Source: Larkinella soli (lineage in GTDB: Bacteria; Bacteroidota; Bacteroidia; Cytophagales; Spirosomataceae). From it: a DNA stretch of 64,000 bases. The translations under genes were made by a program, and so were the position numbers. How positions within the stretch are numbered: position 1 is the stretch's first letter; each line of letters starts with the position of its first letter. The notes beneath the pieces were generated by a model. That model was not told where the DNA came from. It searched no databases and saw nothing but the letters and a program-made list of their open reading frames with translations. Below, piece after piece: positions 18,011 through 26,154 of this stretch. The stretch spans positions 496,001-560,000 of the forward strand of contig NZ_QTJY01000001.1 of assembly GCF_003703975.1 (NCBI RefSeq), given 5' to 3'.

Positions 18011-18083
18011 CAATATTTTTAAACAGGCCTCATTCCGGACAGTTGAAAACTATGCAAATTGACCGGCGTTTGAACGAGTGACG

Positions 18084-18812
18084 ATGCACCGCGAATACCA
18101 AAAATGGTTCAGCAAACCGCTGAACCGCCGAATGGAGCTGCTGGTTTTCGGTCATTCCGGGGCCCGGGTGCTTGTTTTTCCGACCCGGAAGGGGCGCTTC
18201 TTCGATTTTGAGAATTTCGGGATGGTCGAGGCCCTCCGGGAAAAGCTGGATCAGGGGTTCATTCAGTTGTTCTGCGTGGACAGTGTAGACGCCGAGGGGC
18301 TGTACAGCCGCCAGGTTCCGCCGGAAAAGCGGATCCAGCGGCACATTCAGTACGAAAAGTACATTCTGGAGGAAGTGCTTCCGTTCACCCGCCATGCCAA
18401 CCCGCAGCCCTTCATGATTTCGATGGGGTGCAGTTTCGGAGCCTATCATGCGGTCAACCTGGCGCTCCGGCATCCCGAGTTTTTCGGTAAGGTAGTGGCT
18501 CTCAGCGGCCGGTACGACCTGTCGACGCCGGTCGGGGAATTTCGGGGGCTGTTCGACGGATACTATGACGAAACGATCTACTACCATACCCCAACCCATT
18601 TTCTGCCTAAACTGAACGACGACCGCATTCTACAGCTGCTGCGCCGGATGGAGTTCACCATCGCCATCGGCCGGGAAGACCCTTTCCTTGAAAACAACAT
18701 CGCTTTCTGCCAGGTCCTGAGCGAGAAAAAAATACCGCACGATCTGTATATCTGGGAAGGCCGCGCTCACAAGGCCGAATACTGGCAGAAGATGGTACAG
18801 TTGTATCTATAG
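18084..18812 (+). CDS. Esterase-D-like alpha/beta hydrolase
   Basis: A 242-residue cytoplasmic hydrolase of the putative esterase family. The nucleophile is Ser in MGCSFGAYHA, the acid is probably Asp in IGREDPFLENN, and the base is likely His in EGRAHKAEYW. Residues 60-110 (RFFDFENFGMVEALREKLDQGFIQLFCVDS) match the family core. The ATG reading MHREYQKWF is used; a GTG two codons upstream is the alternative. It lies 73 bp after the SGNH hydrolase gene and ends at a strong terminator. Confidence 0.85.
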   Translation: MHREYQKWFSKPLNRRMELLVFGHSGARVLVFPTRKGRFFDFENFGMVEALREKLDQGFIQLFCVDSVDAEGLYSRQVPPEKRIQRHIQYEKYILEEVLPFTRHANPQPFMISMGCSFGAYHAVNLALRHPEFFGKVVALSGRYDLSTPVGEFRGLFDGYYDETIYYHTPTHFLPKLNDDRILQLLRRMEFTIAIGREDPFLENNIAFCQVLSEKKIPHDLYIWEGRAHKAEYWQKMVQLYL

Positions 18813-18817
18813 CAAAG

Positions 18818-18845
18818 AAAAAGGCCGGATTTACCGGCCTTTTTC
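18818..18845. terminator. Bidirectional intrinsic terminator
   Basis: AAAAGGCCGG-N5-CCGGCCTTTT with T-runs on both strands lies between the convergent esterase and fasciclin genes. Confidence 0.8.
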
Positions 18846-18859
18846 GTCTGAAAGTCAGG

Positions 18860-19573
18860 TTATTTTCCGGCGGCCGGCAGAAAAACCGTATCGACGGAAT
18901 GGATAACCCCGTTGGTGGCTTCGATGTCGGCCCGGTTGACGGTGGCCGTATTTCCCTGAGCGTCGGTCAGTGTAACCGTTTCCCCCTGCTTGCTGACGGT
19001 GAGTGTGCCGCCCGCGAGGGTTTTCAGTTTCTGACCGTCCTGCAGCTGGTCGGCCGTCAGGTTGCCTTTGACGACGTGATTGGCGAGCAGCCGGATGAGC
19101 TTACCCTTGTTGGCGGGCTGCATCAGCGGGTCGAGCGTTTCGGAACCGATTTTCCGGAAGGCTTCGTTGGTCGGCGCAAAGACTGTGAAAGGGCCTTTTC
19201 CGGCGGCCTGTTCGGTTAGGCCGGAAACCCGCAACGCCCGGAACAGCATGGTGTGATCGGCAGACCGGGCGGCACTCAGCGCCAGGTCACGACCGGTCGA
19301 ACCGCCCGGTAGCATACCGCCCCGCGATTCACGGCCCCGGCCCATGTCGCCGTAGGCGTTACCGGCGCTCTGGGTCGAGACGGAGGTGTTGCTGGGGGGC
19401 ATCACCGTCGTATTGGCGCTGGTTCCGGTGCTGTTGGAACCGGTCGCACCGGTTTGCGGGGCGGTGCCGGTCCGAAGGGTCGAATCGGGACTGGTCTGGG
19501 CAACGGCCTCCTGCTGCATTCCTACCCAAACGCCGACGGCCAGCGCGGCTGCGATTACTGCTTTTCTTTGCAT
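18860..19573 (-). CDS. Fasciclin-domain secreted protein
   Basis: A signal peptide (cleaved after AVAQ) is followed by a Ser/Thr/Asn/Gly-rich linker of about 60 residues and a FAS1 domain in the last 130 residues. The two conserved FAS1 boxes are visible: GPFTVFAPTNEAF and ATNGVIHSVDTVFLP, with NHVVKGNLTADQL between. FAS1 domains mediate adhesion. The linker, rich in TGATGSNSTG-type repeats, suggests a surface-exposed, flexible stalk. It has a comparable linker to the outer-membrane protein at 42616. Confidence 0.9.
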   Translation of the reverse strand: MQRKAVIAAALAVGVWVGMQQEAVAQTSPDSTLRTGTAPQTGATGSNSTGTSANTTVMPPSNTSVSTQSAGNAYGDMGRGRESRGGMLPGGSTGRDLALSAARSADHTMLFRALRVSGLTEQAAGKGPFTVFAPTNEAFRKIGSETLDPLMQPANKGKLIRLLANHVVKGNLTADQLQDGQKLKTLAGGTLTVSKQGETVTLTDAQGNTATVNRADIEATNGVIHSVDTVFLPAAGK

Positions 19574-19747
19574 CTTAGACAGAATTTAGTGAAACAAAAA
19601 CGTTGAGAAACAAAATACCTTCCGAGTAAACACAGAAGCCTCCCGGGATGTTATTTCCCTGATCATAGGGTCAACGGACGTTGGCCGGCAATATTTTGTC
19701 GGTCTTTTTTCGTGGGAAGTAAACTTATCGTAGGTCGGGGAGCCCCA

Positions 19748-19779
19748 TTTGCTTCCTACCCCAAATGATGTAACCTTTG
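19748..19779 (+). promoter_or_regulatory. Promoter of the SlyD-like gene
   Basis: TTTG, then 20 bp, then AACCTTTG (near TAnnTTTG), about 21 bp before the ATG at 19801. This spacing is typical for Bacteroidota. Confidence 0.5.
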
Positions 19780-19800
19780 TTCTTTACTAATTCGTTTGTT

Positions 19801-20271
19801 ATGGAAATTACGAAACACAAAGTGGCCGGGATCCACTACACCCTTCGTGACAATGAAGGCAATGTGCTGGACTCCAGCGAAGGGCGGGAGCCGCTCTACT
19901 ACCTGCACGGCGAAGGTAACCTGATCCCCGGGATGGAAAACGGCCTGGAAGGGAAATCCGAAGGCGATAAATTTCAGCTGAAGATCACTCCGGAAGAAGG
20001 GTATGGGGTCCGGGATAACGAGATGATCCAGGAGGTACCCATCAGTGCCTTCGGAGGGCAGCCGGTGAAGGTCGGTATGCAGTTCCATACCAATCAGGGC
20101 CATGTCGTGACGGTCACCAAAGTCGGTCTGGAGCAGGTCACCATCGACGCCAACCACCCCCTTGCCGGGAAGGAACTCAACTTCGACGTGGAAGTGGTGG
20201 AAGTCCGCGACGCCACGGTTGAAGAAGTAGCCCACGGCCATGTTCATGGCGAGGGCGGACACGACCATTGA
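19801..20271 (+). CDS. FKBP-type peptidyl-prolyl isomerase, SlyD-like
   Basis: A 156-residue SlyD-type prolyl isomerase and chaperone. The N-terminal FKBP half has LDSSEGREPLYYLHGEGNLIPGMENGLEG and the insert-in-flap region carries EEGYGVRDNEMIQ. The C-terminal tail is rich in His (HGHVHGEGGHDH), typical of SlyD metal binding (nickel in E. coli). The ATG reading MEITKHKVAG is chosen because the upstream codons are not part of the fold. It is probably cytoplasmic. Confidence 0.9.
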   Translation: MEITKHKVAGIHYTLRDNEGNVLDSSEGREPLYYLHGEGNLIPGMENGLEGKSEGDKFQLKITPEEGYGVRDNEMIQEVPISAFGGQPVKVGMQFHTNQGHVVTVTKVGLEQVTIDANHPLAGKELNFDVEVVEVRDATVEEVAHGHVHGEGGHDH

Positions 20272-20292
20272 TCCGGCCGGTCTCCAGTAGGT

Positions 20293-20342
20293 GGTAGGCA
20301 GGTCCCGGGAGACTCCCTGTCCCGGAATGCCCACTGCCTACC
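20293..20342 (+). repeat. Structured hairpin after the SlyD-like gene
   Basis: GGTAGGCAG (20293-20301) pairs with CTGCCTACC (20334-20342), with smaller inverted repeats of CCCGGGA/TCCCGG type inside. It could be a terminator for slyD or a leader of the next gene; no T-run follows. Confidence 0.4.
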
Positions 20343-20392
20343 TGGGGCTGCCTGCCGACGCTTTCCTGCTGCCATCTAAACCTTTCTCTTTT

Positions 20393-20986
20393 ATGAAACT
20401 CCTCCTCCCTCTGGCTTTTGCCGGTCTGCTGACCGTCAGGGCTGCGGCTCAATCCGCCGTTGCCACCCCGGAACTTCAGATTCAGACCGCCCTCCTGGCC
20501 GCACCGGCCGACAAACGGGCCGACGCCACGGTGTACGGATACACGGCCAAACAGGAAATGGTCGTATTACGAAAAGGCTCCAACGACTTCGTGTGCCTGG
20601 CCGACGATCCGGCCCAGAAAGGCTTCAGCGTCTCCTGCTACCACAAATCCCTCGAACCTTTCATGGCCCGCGGCCGGGAACTGAAGAAAGAAGGCAAAAC
20701 CACCCAGCAAATCATGGAAATCCGGGAGCAGGAGGAAAAGGCCGGTAAATGGAAAATGCCGAAACAGCCTTCCACCCTCTTCGTGTATTCCGCTCCGGAT
20801 TCCAGCTACAATGCCACGACCGGCTCCGTCCGGAACGGCTATCTGCGGTACGTGGTCTATATCCCCTACGCCACGGCCGAAACCACCGGCCTGCCTTTGA
20901 AACCCGAAATGCCCGGGATGCCCTGGCTGATGGACCCCGGTACGCACCGCGCCCACATCATGATCAACCCGCCCGCCGGGAAATAG
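20393..20986 (+). CDS. Secreted protein of unknown function
   Basis: A 197-residue protein with a signal peptide (MKLLLPLAFAGLL, cleaved after RAAAQ). The mature part starts with a helical region (ELQIQTALLAAPADKRADATVYGY) and ends with GMPWLMDPGTHRAHIMINPPAGK. I recognise no family. The conserved-looking motifs VYGYTAKQEMVVLRKG and YLRYVVYIPYATAETTG have no catalytic signature that I can identify. It is a candidate Bacteroidota-specific secreted protein. Its start is the ATG at 20393; a longer frame upstream runs through a hairpin-rich leader. Confidence 0.65.
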   Translation: MKLLLPLAFAGLLTVRAAAQSAVATPELQIQTALLAAPADKRADATVYGYTAKQEMVVLRKGSNDFVCLADDPAQKGFSVSCYHKSLEPFMARGRELKKEGKTTQQIMEIREQEEKAGKWKMPKQPSTLFVYSAPDSSYNATTGSVRNGYLRYVVYIPYATAETTGLPLKPEMPGMPWLMDPGTHRAHIMINPPAGK

Positions 20987-21018
20987 CCGGCCCGGTTTCT
21001 TAAAGGATTCGCCCGCTT

Positions 21019-21051
21019 GCTCAATATCAAGGCGTTGTCTTGATATTGAGC
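21019..21051. repeat. Perfect 13-bp inverted repeat
   Basis: GCTCAATATCAAG-N7-CTTGATATTGAGC follows the secreted-protein gene. It has no T-run, and a second hairpin with a T-run follows 12 bp later. Confidence 0.55.
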
Positions 21052-21063
21052 AGAGACTTCCAT

Positions 21064-21090
21064 AGGTTCGGAATCACCCGAACCTTTTTC
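21064..21090 (+). terminator. Intrinsic terminator
   Basis: AGGTTCGG-N6-CCGAACCT followed by TTTTC and another T-rich stretch, just before the next ATG. Confidence 0.65.
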
Positions 21091-21105
21091 TTTTTCTGCT
21101 GAATC

Positions 21106-21738
21106 ATGAAAAAAACGACGTTTCCCGCACCCTTCGTTTACCGGATCGGCGCTTTCCTGATGCTGAGTCTGGTGGTGGTTTCCTGCCTGGAGGATCACGA
21201 AGGCCCCGACCCGGCCTCGGCCTGCATCATGTCGACGGGTGCTCCCCGGCCCTACCCCTGTGAGTTCGTGCTGGAAAAACTGATCATCCTCAACAAGGAC
21301 GGAACGACGATGGATGAGGTGACGTCCACGGACGGGATTCTGAACCTCGACCGCACCCAGGCCAAGCTGGTTTTTGAGGAAACCATGTTCTCCTATTTGA
21401 AGGTGGACGTCAAGGCGGTGATCAAACGGGTGGCCAATCCGTCGTTCACCTCTCCCGATAATTACCGGTTTATTTCTACCTCGGTGCTGGAGGCTCTTAC
21501 CTCCGATACGCAGACGACCATCGCCGGCCCGGTTCCGGTCACGGCCGCCGTCGGCAGTTCGGTGGAGGTGCCGTTCGAGTGGCAGTTCAACTATCAGTTC
21601 TCCGGAGGAATCCGGACGCTGTTTGCTCCCCCCCGCGTTTTTTACATTCAGAACGTGGCCACGTTTCCGATGGTCGGCGGCACCATCAAGGTCCGCGACA
21701 AAGCGGAAGCCTACCTGAACTTTACGGTGACTCTTTAA
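21106..21738 (+). CDS. Lipoprotein of unknown function
   Basis: A 210-residue protein with a lipobox LVVVSC and a signal-type N-terminus (MKKTTFPAPFVYRIGAFLML). The mature part contains several beta-strand-like stretches (KLIILNKDGTTMDEV, LVFEETMFSYLKVDVKAV) and no recognisable family. It may be an outer-membrane-attached lipoprotein. Its last 17 bp overlap the stop of the convergent EcsC gene. Confidence 0.65.
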   Translation: MKKTTFPAPFVYRIGAFLMLSLVVVSCLEDHEGPDPASACIMSTGAPRPYPCEFVLEKLIILNKDGTTMDEVTSTDGILNLDRTQAKLVFEETMFSYLKVDVKAVIKRVANPSFTSPDNYRFISTSVLEALTSDTQTTIAGPVPVTAAVGSSVEVPFEWQFNYQFSGGIRTLFAPPRVFYIQNVATFPMVGGTIKVRDKAEAYLNFTVTL

Positions 21739-22477
21739 GGGCGCGGCTTTCGGCCCAGCGCATTCGGTAGGCGTTCATGGCGGTTTTGCCGAGGGCGTCG
21801 ATCATCCGGTAATTGACCACCAGCCCCACGGCCGCTCCGATGCCCGGAATCAGCTGGGCCATTTTGGCGAGGTCGATGTAGTCGCGGTATTCCTGCTGAA
21901 ACGTCCGCCAGTCGAACTGGTGAATGTCGTCGGGAAGTTCCTGGCTGCGGGCCTGCCAGTGGGTCATCAGGAGATACACCTCCCGACGGCGTTCCTGGCT
22001 GGAGAAGGCCAGCTGAAAGATGTGCATGATGTAGAGCCGTTCCCGGTAGTCGTTCACCGAATAGCCGTAGAGGGAAGCGATCTCAAACAGAAGTTTCATC
22101 TTCAGGGCCAGAAACAGCGGGAAGTCGGCCAGGCCGAGCAGCAGGCCGGCCGCCCCGGTCAGCCCGCCTTCGGCGGCTCCGGCGGTTTTGTAAAAATCGA
22201 TCCGGGCCCGGACCCGGTCTTCCCGTTCCTCCAGGCTGAGAGGCCCTTCCACCGGCAGGCGAGTGAGAAATTCGGCGCCGAACAGCACCGCCCGGGTCAT
22301 CTGTTTGATGGTGGCCGTAATGGCCTGATGGAATTTTTCGGGAATGATCCGGTTCATTCGGGTCTGCAGGGCTTTGGAAAGCCGGTTGACGGCAGACGGT
22401 CGGCGCAGCATGCGCTGCCGCCAGGTGCTCAGTTCGCGGAGGACGGCTTCTTCGTACGGGGGAATGGGGGTGGTCAT
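21722..22477 (-). CDS. EcsC-family protein
   Basis: A 251-residue protein with the EcsC family pattern: TAGAAEGGLTGAAGLLLGLADFPLFLALKMKLLFEIASLYGY in the middle and KMAQLIPGIGAAVGLVVNYRMIDALGKTAMNAYRMRW at the end. EcsC-like proteins were first found with the EcsAB ABC transporter and are also widespread alone; the role is not known. It is likely membrane-associated through its hydrophobic central segments. It ends in a 17-bp convergent overlap with the lipoprotein gene. Confidence 0.85.
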   Translation of the reverse strand: MTTPIPPYEEAVLRELSTWRQRMLRRPSAVNRLSKALQTRMNRIIPEKFHQAITATIKQMTRAVLFGAEFLTRLPVEGPLSLEEREDRVRARIDFYKTAGAAEGGLTGAAGLLLGLADFPLFLALKMKLLFEIASLYGYSVNDYRERLYIMHIFQLAFSSQERRREVYLLMTHWQARSQELPDDIHQFDWRTFQQEYRDYIDLAKMAQLIPGIGAAVGLVVNYRMIDALGKTAMNAYRMRWAESRALKESP

Positions 22478-22480
22478 GGG

Positions 22481-23917
22481 TTATCGGGGTTGTCGGCGGT
22501 AGTTGTGACGCACTCCGCTTCCGATTCTGGCGTGATTCGACACCTGATTATACCCCTCAAACGTGGAATTGTCAACTGTCGTATTGAAAGTGTCCATGCT
22601 CAGCTGAATGGCGGTCCGGCTGGTGTCGGTCGTGACGAACTGGCTGCCGGCGGTGATCCGGCTGTTTTTGATTCTTGCTCCGATGATGCTGCTGTTGTAA
22701 AACCGGGTGTTTTTCACCAGCAGTTCGGTCTGGTGGCCGTTGTAGTAGCGCAGGTTGCCGCCCCGCAACGTGGCCCCTTCGAGGGTAACCCGCCGGGAGC
22801 CGGTATTTTCGTAGCTGACCAGCACATCCCGGTCGAACTCGCAGCCCGCCCCGATCACGGTTTCCTCTTCCGTATAAAAACCGCCGGCATAATTGCAGAA
22901 TGCGTTCCGGGCCAGGGTGGCGCTGGTTTTCGCGTTGGTCAGGGTGACGGGGCCGGTGAAGGACAATACGCCGTCGGTTTCGGCGTTTTCAAGGCCCTTC
23001 CCACAGCCTTTGGCCATAAAACCCGCCACCCTCACCCGATACCGGTGATTGATCCCCCGGACGGCATGGACGCAGTTTTCGGCGGTACCGTTCCGGATGT
23101 CGGCCTTGACGCGTTCGGAGATGCCGAAGCCGTTGGTGAAGCCGACCGCCCGGCAGTTCAGCCAGGTCACCTGATGGTCCGAATCGGTCTGCTCTCCTTC
23201 CGACCAGAAACCGGCGAAGGGGCTGATGCCTCTGGTCTGGCGGGCCACGCAGTCGGCAAAGATGGTTCCGGGGGCATTGTCACTGTCGAAGGCGTCGGCG
23301 GCACAGTCGGTGACGGTGCAGGATTCGAACCGGGTGTTGCGGGCATAGTCTCCGGCGATGAAGGGGGATTTGCCCCCGGCGTCGTGGTAACGCTTCTGGC
23401 CCGACGCCCGGCAGTTCCGGAAGCCGTTGGCCGACGACGGTCCTTCTCCCCCATTGAACAACAGCCCCGACACGACGAACGAAGCGGCATCGGCATTGCG
23501 GACGCTGACGCGGTCTCCCCAGCAGTTGGTGCAGCCGCCGAAATAAATTCCTCCTTCGATCGGGCTTCGGTCGCAGTCGATGGTCAGGTCCCGAACGGTG
23601 ACATTCCGTTTGCGGTTGGCCAGGAAAGCGTACCCCCGCTGGGTATTCCGGACAATGACGGTCCGGTCCAGGCCCGCGCCCCGGATCGTGATGCCTGATG
23701 CGGTAATCTCGACCGGTCCCTGAAGGAAGCGCCCGGCCGGGTAGGTCAGGACGCCCCCACCCTGCTTCCTCAGGTAGTCGATGGCCCGCCGGGCCGCTGA
23801 AGTAAAGTCGGTTTCTCCGGATTTCTTATATTGCAGAATGGAAACCGTCGGGAGGGCCCATGCGCCCGAAATACCGAGGCCGAAAAACAGCAGTAATCCG
23901 GAAATTTTCTGTGCCAT
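22481..23917 (-). CDS. Secreted right-handed beta-helix protein (GH28-related)
   Basis: A 478-residue exported protein. A signal peptide (LLLFFGLGISGAWA) is followed by repeated short strands with Asn-rich turns over residues 50-470, typical of parallel beta-helices. ASGITIRGAGLDRTVIVRN and VTVRDLTIDCDRSPIEGGIYFG are early coils; SAANGFRNCRASG and FESCTVTDCAADAFDSDNAPG repeat later. The N-terminal RRAIDYLRKQGGGVLTYPAGRF resembles the pectate-lyase-superfamily/GH28-related fold. I cannot identify a polygalacturonase catalytic Asp triad, so the activity is unsure. It starts 3 bp upstream of the EcsC gene and may be co-transcribed. Confidence 0.75.
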   Translation of the reverse strand: MAQKISGLLLFFGLGISGAWALPTVSILQYKKSGETDFTSAARRAIDYLRKQGGGVLTYPAGRFLQGPVEITASGITIRGAGLDRTVIVRNTQRGYAFLANRKRNVTVRDLTIDCDRSPIEGGIYFGGCTNCWGDRVSVRNADAASFVVSGLLFNGGEGPSSANGFRNCRASGQKRYHDAGGKSPFIAGDYARNTRFESCTVTDCAADAFDSDNAPGTIFADCVARQTRGISPFAGFWSEGEQTDSDHQVTWLNCRAVGFTNGFGISERVKADIRNGTAENCVHAVRGINHRYRVRVAGFMAKGCGKGLENAETDGVLSFTGPVTLTNAKTSATLARNAFCNYAGGFYTEEETVIGAGCEFDRDVLVSYENTGSRRVTLEGATLRGGNLRYYNGHQTELLVKNTRFYNSSIIGARIKNSRITAGSQFVTTDTSRTAIQLSMDTFNTTVDNSTFEGYNQVSNHARIGSGVRHNYRRQPR

Positions 23918-24011
23918 TGTAAAAAAACAAGAATTAAACTGAATTTTTCCTGAACAACTGACGTTTACTATCTACATCCAAGTTATTTTCTGACGAGTAA
24001 ACCAACGTTTT

Positions 24012-24692
24012 ATGAAAAAAGCGCTGTTGATCTTCTTTGCACTTTTACCAGTCAGTCTTGCCAGTGTAGGAACCACTCCCGAAAAATCCTCTCACGTATT
24101 TGTCGATCCGAAAACGTCCTGGTTAACCATTTATGATGAACTCGGTCTGGAAGCCACGGGCCTTCGGAAAGACGTTTATGAATATGCCCTCCGGGGATTG
24201 CTTAAAAATTCATTTTCAAAATCGGTCCTGAGCATCGTCGACCTGAGCCAGCCTTCCAGCAACAAACGGCTTTACGTGATCGACCTGGCGACTCATAAAC
24301 TGCTGTTCCATACGTACGTGGCCCACGGCCGCAATTCCGGCCAGTTGATGGCCAACAGCTTTTCCAATACGAATTCTTCCTATAAATCGAGCCTCGGTTT
24401 TTACCAGACCCTCGGTACCTATCAGGGTAAACACGGCCTTTCGCTTCAGCTGAAAGGACTGGAGAAGGGTTTTAACGATAACGCTTTCGACCGGGCCATC
24501 GTGATGCACGGCGCCGATTATGTCTGTGAGGATATTATCAAACAGACCGGCCGGCTAGGTCGCAGCCAGGGCTGCCCCGCGGTTCCGAATGCGTTGAGCA
24601 AATCCATCATTCAGGCCATCAAAGGGGGTTCCTGCCTCTTTATCTATTCTCCCTACGAAGAATACCTGAAAAAATCGAGCTTTCTGATTTAA
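24012..24692 (+). CDS. Murein L,D-transpeptidase catalytic-domain-family protein
   Basis: A secreted 226-residue protein with a signal peptide (MKKALLIFFALLPVSLAS). The YkuD-like-2 region has AIVMHGADYV (His166) and GRSQGCPAV with the catalytic Cys188. Such enzymes cross-link or anchor peptidoglycan using L,D chemistry. The first half (SWLTIYDELGLEATGL) is the usual lead-in of this group. It converges with a second L,D-transpeptidase gene about 85 bp away. Confidence 0.88.
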   Translation: MKKALLIFFALLPVSLASVGTTPEKSSHVFVDPKTSWLTIYDELGLEATGLRKDVYEYALRGLLKNSFSKSVLSIVDLSQPSSNKRLYVIDLATHKLLFHTYVAHGRNSGQLMANSFSNTNSSYKSSLGFYQTLGTYQGKHGLSLQLKGLEKGFNDNAFDRAIVMHGADYVCEDIIKQTGRLGRSQGCPAVPNALSKSIIQAIKGGSCLFIYSPYEEYLKKSSFLI

Positions 24693-24716
24693 ACGGGCTT
24701 TCGTCCTGAATCAGAA

Positions 24717-24756
24717 CGACGCTCCCCCGGATCATTTCCGGGGGAGCGTCGCCGTT
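24717..24756. terminator. Bidirectional terminator between two L,D-transpeptidase genes
   Basis: A 14-bp perfect stem, CGACGCTCCCCCGG / CCGGGGGAGCGTCG, with a 7-nt loop, in the 85-bp gap between two converging genes. T-runs are short. Confidence 0.65.
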
Positions 24757-24776
24757 TTCAGGGGTATCGAACCAGA

Positions 24777-25976
24777 TCAGCTGTCCAGTCCGTAAACGTC
24801 TTTATAAACCCGCAACTTTCCCTGAGAATCGATGTCCGCCCGGTTATAGACTACGAAGACCGGGAACGGTTTGGGAAGGGAGAGCGTCTGCGGTTTCTGG
24901 TCGATCAGGCAACGGTCCATGAAACCCTGATCCAGCACCTGTTTTCCCATCAGGTAATTGGCCAGTTCGACCGGCTTCTGCACCCGCATACAACCGTGGC
25001 TCCGCCAGCGGTCGCTGGTCTGGGTGAACAGATCGCGGGCGTTCGTATCGTGCAGGTAGATGGCTCCCGGCCCCGTCAGGTTGAATTTCACCAGCCCCAG
25101 GGAATTGCTGCAGCCGGAAGCCTGCCGGAATCGGTAGGTAAAATTCTCCGGGGTCATGCTCGCCCAGTCGATGGAGTAAGGATCGACCACCTGTTCCTTT
25201 TCATCCAGGACCTCCAGGTTCTGGCTTTCCAGAAAATCGATATTTCTCTGCACCTTGGGCAGAATTTCGTCAACGGCTATGCTCTTCGGAACGTTCCAGT
25301 ACGGATAGGTAATAATGTCCGTCAGGTAGGTCGTAAAGAAAGGCGTCCGGGAGTCTTTCTTCCCGGCGATTACCTGCATCGGCAGCAGGCATTTTCCGGT
25401 ACGGTCGTAGATGTTCAGTTCAGCGGCCGGAATGTTGACGACCAGAAATTTTTCGTACCCGAACCGGTTCAGATACCGGTAAAAATTCAGCGTTTGCCGG
25501 ATCAGATGCAGCGTATCGCTGGACGGGTTGTTCCGCAGCTGGTGGTAGCTGTTCACCAGGGCCGGATACATGCCGAAGACCGGCGTCTTTCTCAGGGAGT
25601 CGAGCGCCGACCGGCCTTCATCCTTTTTCAGCATGGCGATGGCCCAGGTCGTATCGACCTTTTCCGGCAGCTTGGAATAAGAGATACGGGAAGGCTTCTG
25701 TCCAAACCGCAGTTCGAGCAGCAGATCGGTAAATTTTTCGCCGAATTCCTTCTTCGTATCCGACGCCAGGAACGCGTACCGGGTGGTATCGATCCCGACC
25801 GAGTCGGCGGCCCGACAAAGCTGCCGCATCACCTTTTCCGCCTGGCTGCGGTCCCAGCCCGTGGTAGTCACTTCATTTTTATCGAACCAGCCGAATTGCC
25901 GTCCCGCGAGCCAGACGGCAAGGCCAAGCACGGCGATGCATACGCCAATTATCAGGATTTTACGATTTTCGTTCAT
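24777..25976 (-). CDS. L,D-transpeptidase (YkuD) with membrane anchor
   Basis: A 399-residue protein with an N-terminal transmembrane segment (ILIIGVCIAVLGLAVWLAG). The YkuD catalytic domain occupies residues about 190-370; the motif is HDTNARDLF followed by SHGCMRV, with Cys329 as nucleophile. The central part (residues 60-190) is helical and resembles the scaffold domain of YcbB-type L,D-transpeptidases (LdtD), so it probably makes 3-3 cross-links. It converges on the smaller L,D-transpeptidase gene. Confidence 0.88.
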   Translation of the reverse strand: MNENRKILIIGVCIAVLGLAVWLAGRQFGWFDKNEVTTTGWDRSQAEKVMRQLCRAADSVGIDTTRYAFLASDTKKEFGEKFTDLLLELRFGQKPSRISYSKLPEKVDTTWAIAMLKKDEGRSALDSLRKTPVFGMYPALVNSYHQLRNNPSSDTLHLIRQTLNFYRYLNRFGYEKFLVVNIPAAELNIYDRTGKCLLPMQVIAGKKDSRTPFFTTYLTDIITYPYWNVPKSIAVDEILPKVQRNIDFLESQNLEVLDEKEQVVDPYSIDWASMTPENFTYRFRQASGCSNSLGLVKFNLTGPGAIYLHDTNARDLFTQTSDRWRSHGCMRVQKPVELANYLMGKQVLDQGFMDRCLIDQKPQTLSLPKPFPVFVVYNRADIDSQGKLRVYKDVYGLDS

Positions 25977-26089
25977 GATTCCTTTTTCATGTAGTTATTG
26001 ACCCACATTCATTGGTAAAACAACCAAATTAGGCCGGGTGTTTCACCGTTGTGGGTTTTCGGACAGGTACTTACTGGGAGTCAATGGCT

Positions 26090-26130
26090 TAAAAACAAAG
26101 GCTCCCTATCGAACAGCACGATAGGGAGCC
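26090..26130 (-). terminator. Terminator of the MBL-fold gene
   Basis: GGCTCCCTATCG-N7-CGATAGGGAGCC. On the minus strand a T-rich tract (TTTGTTTTT) follows, as expected for the MBL gene that ends at 26155. Confidence 0.7.
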
Positions 26131-26154
26131 GGAATACAAAGAGCTGAATCCGGA

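Noticed and set aside
21920-23698. A 592-codon open frame on the plus strand
   Set aside because: It lies antisense to EcsC and the beta-helix gene, which have clear family patterns. Its translation has no recognisable domain. Long antisense frames are expected in GC-rich coding DNA.
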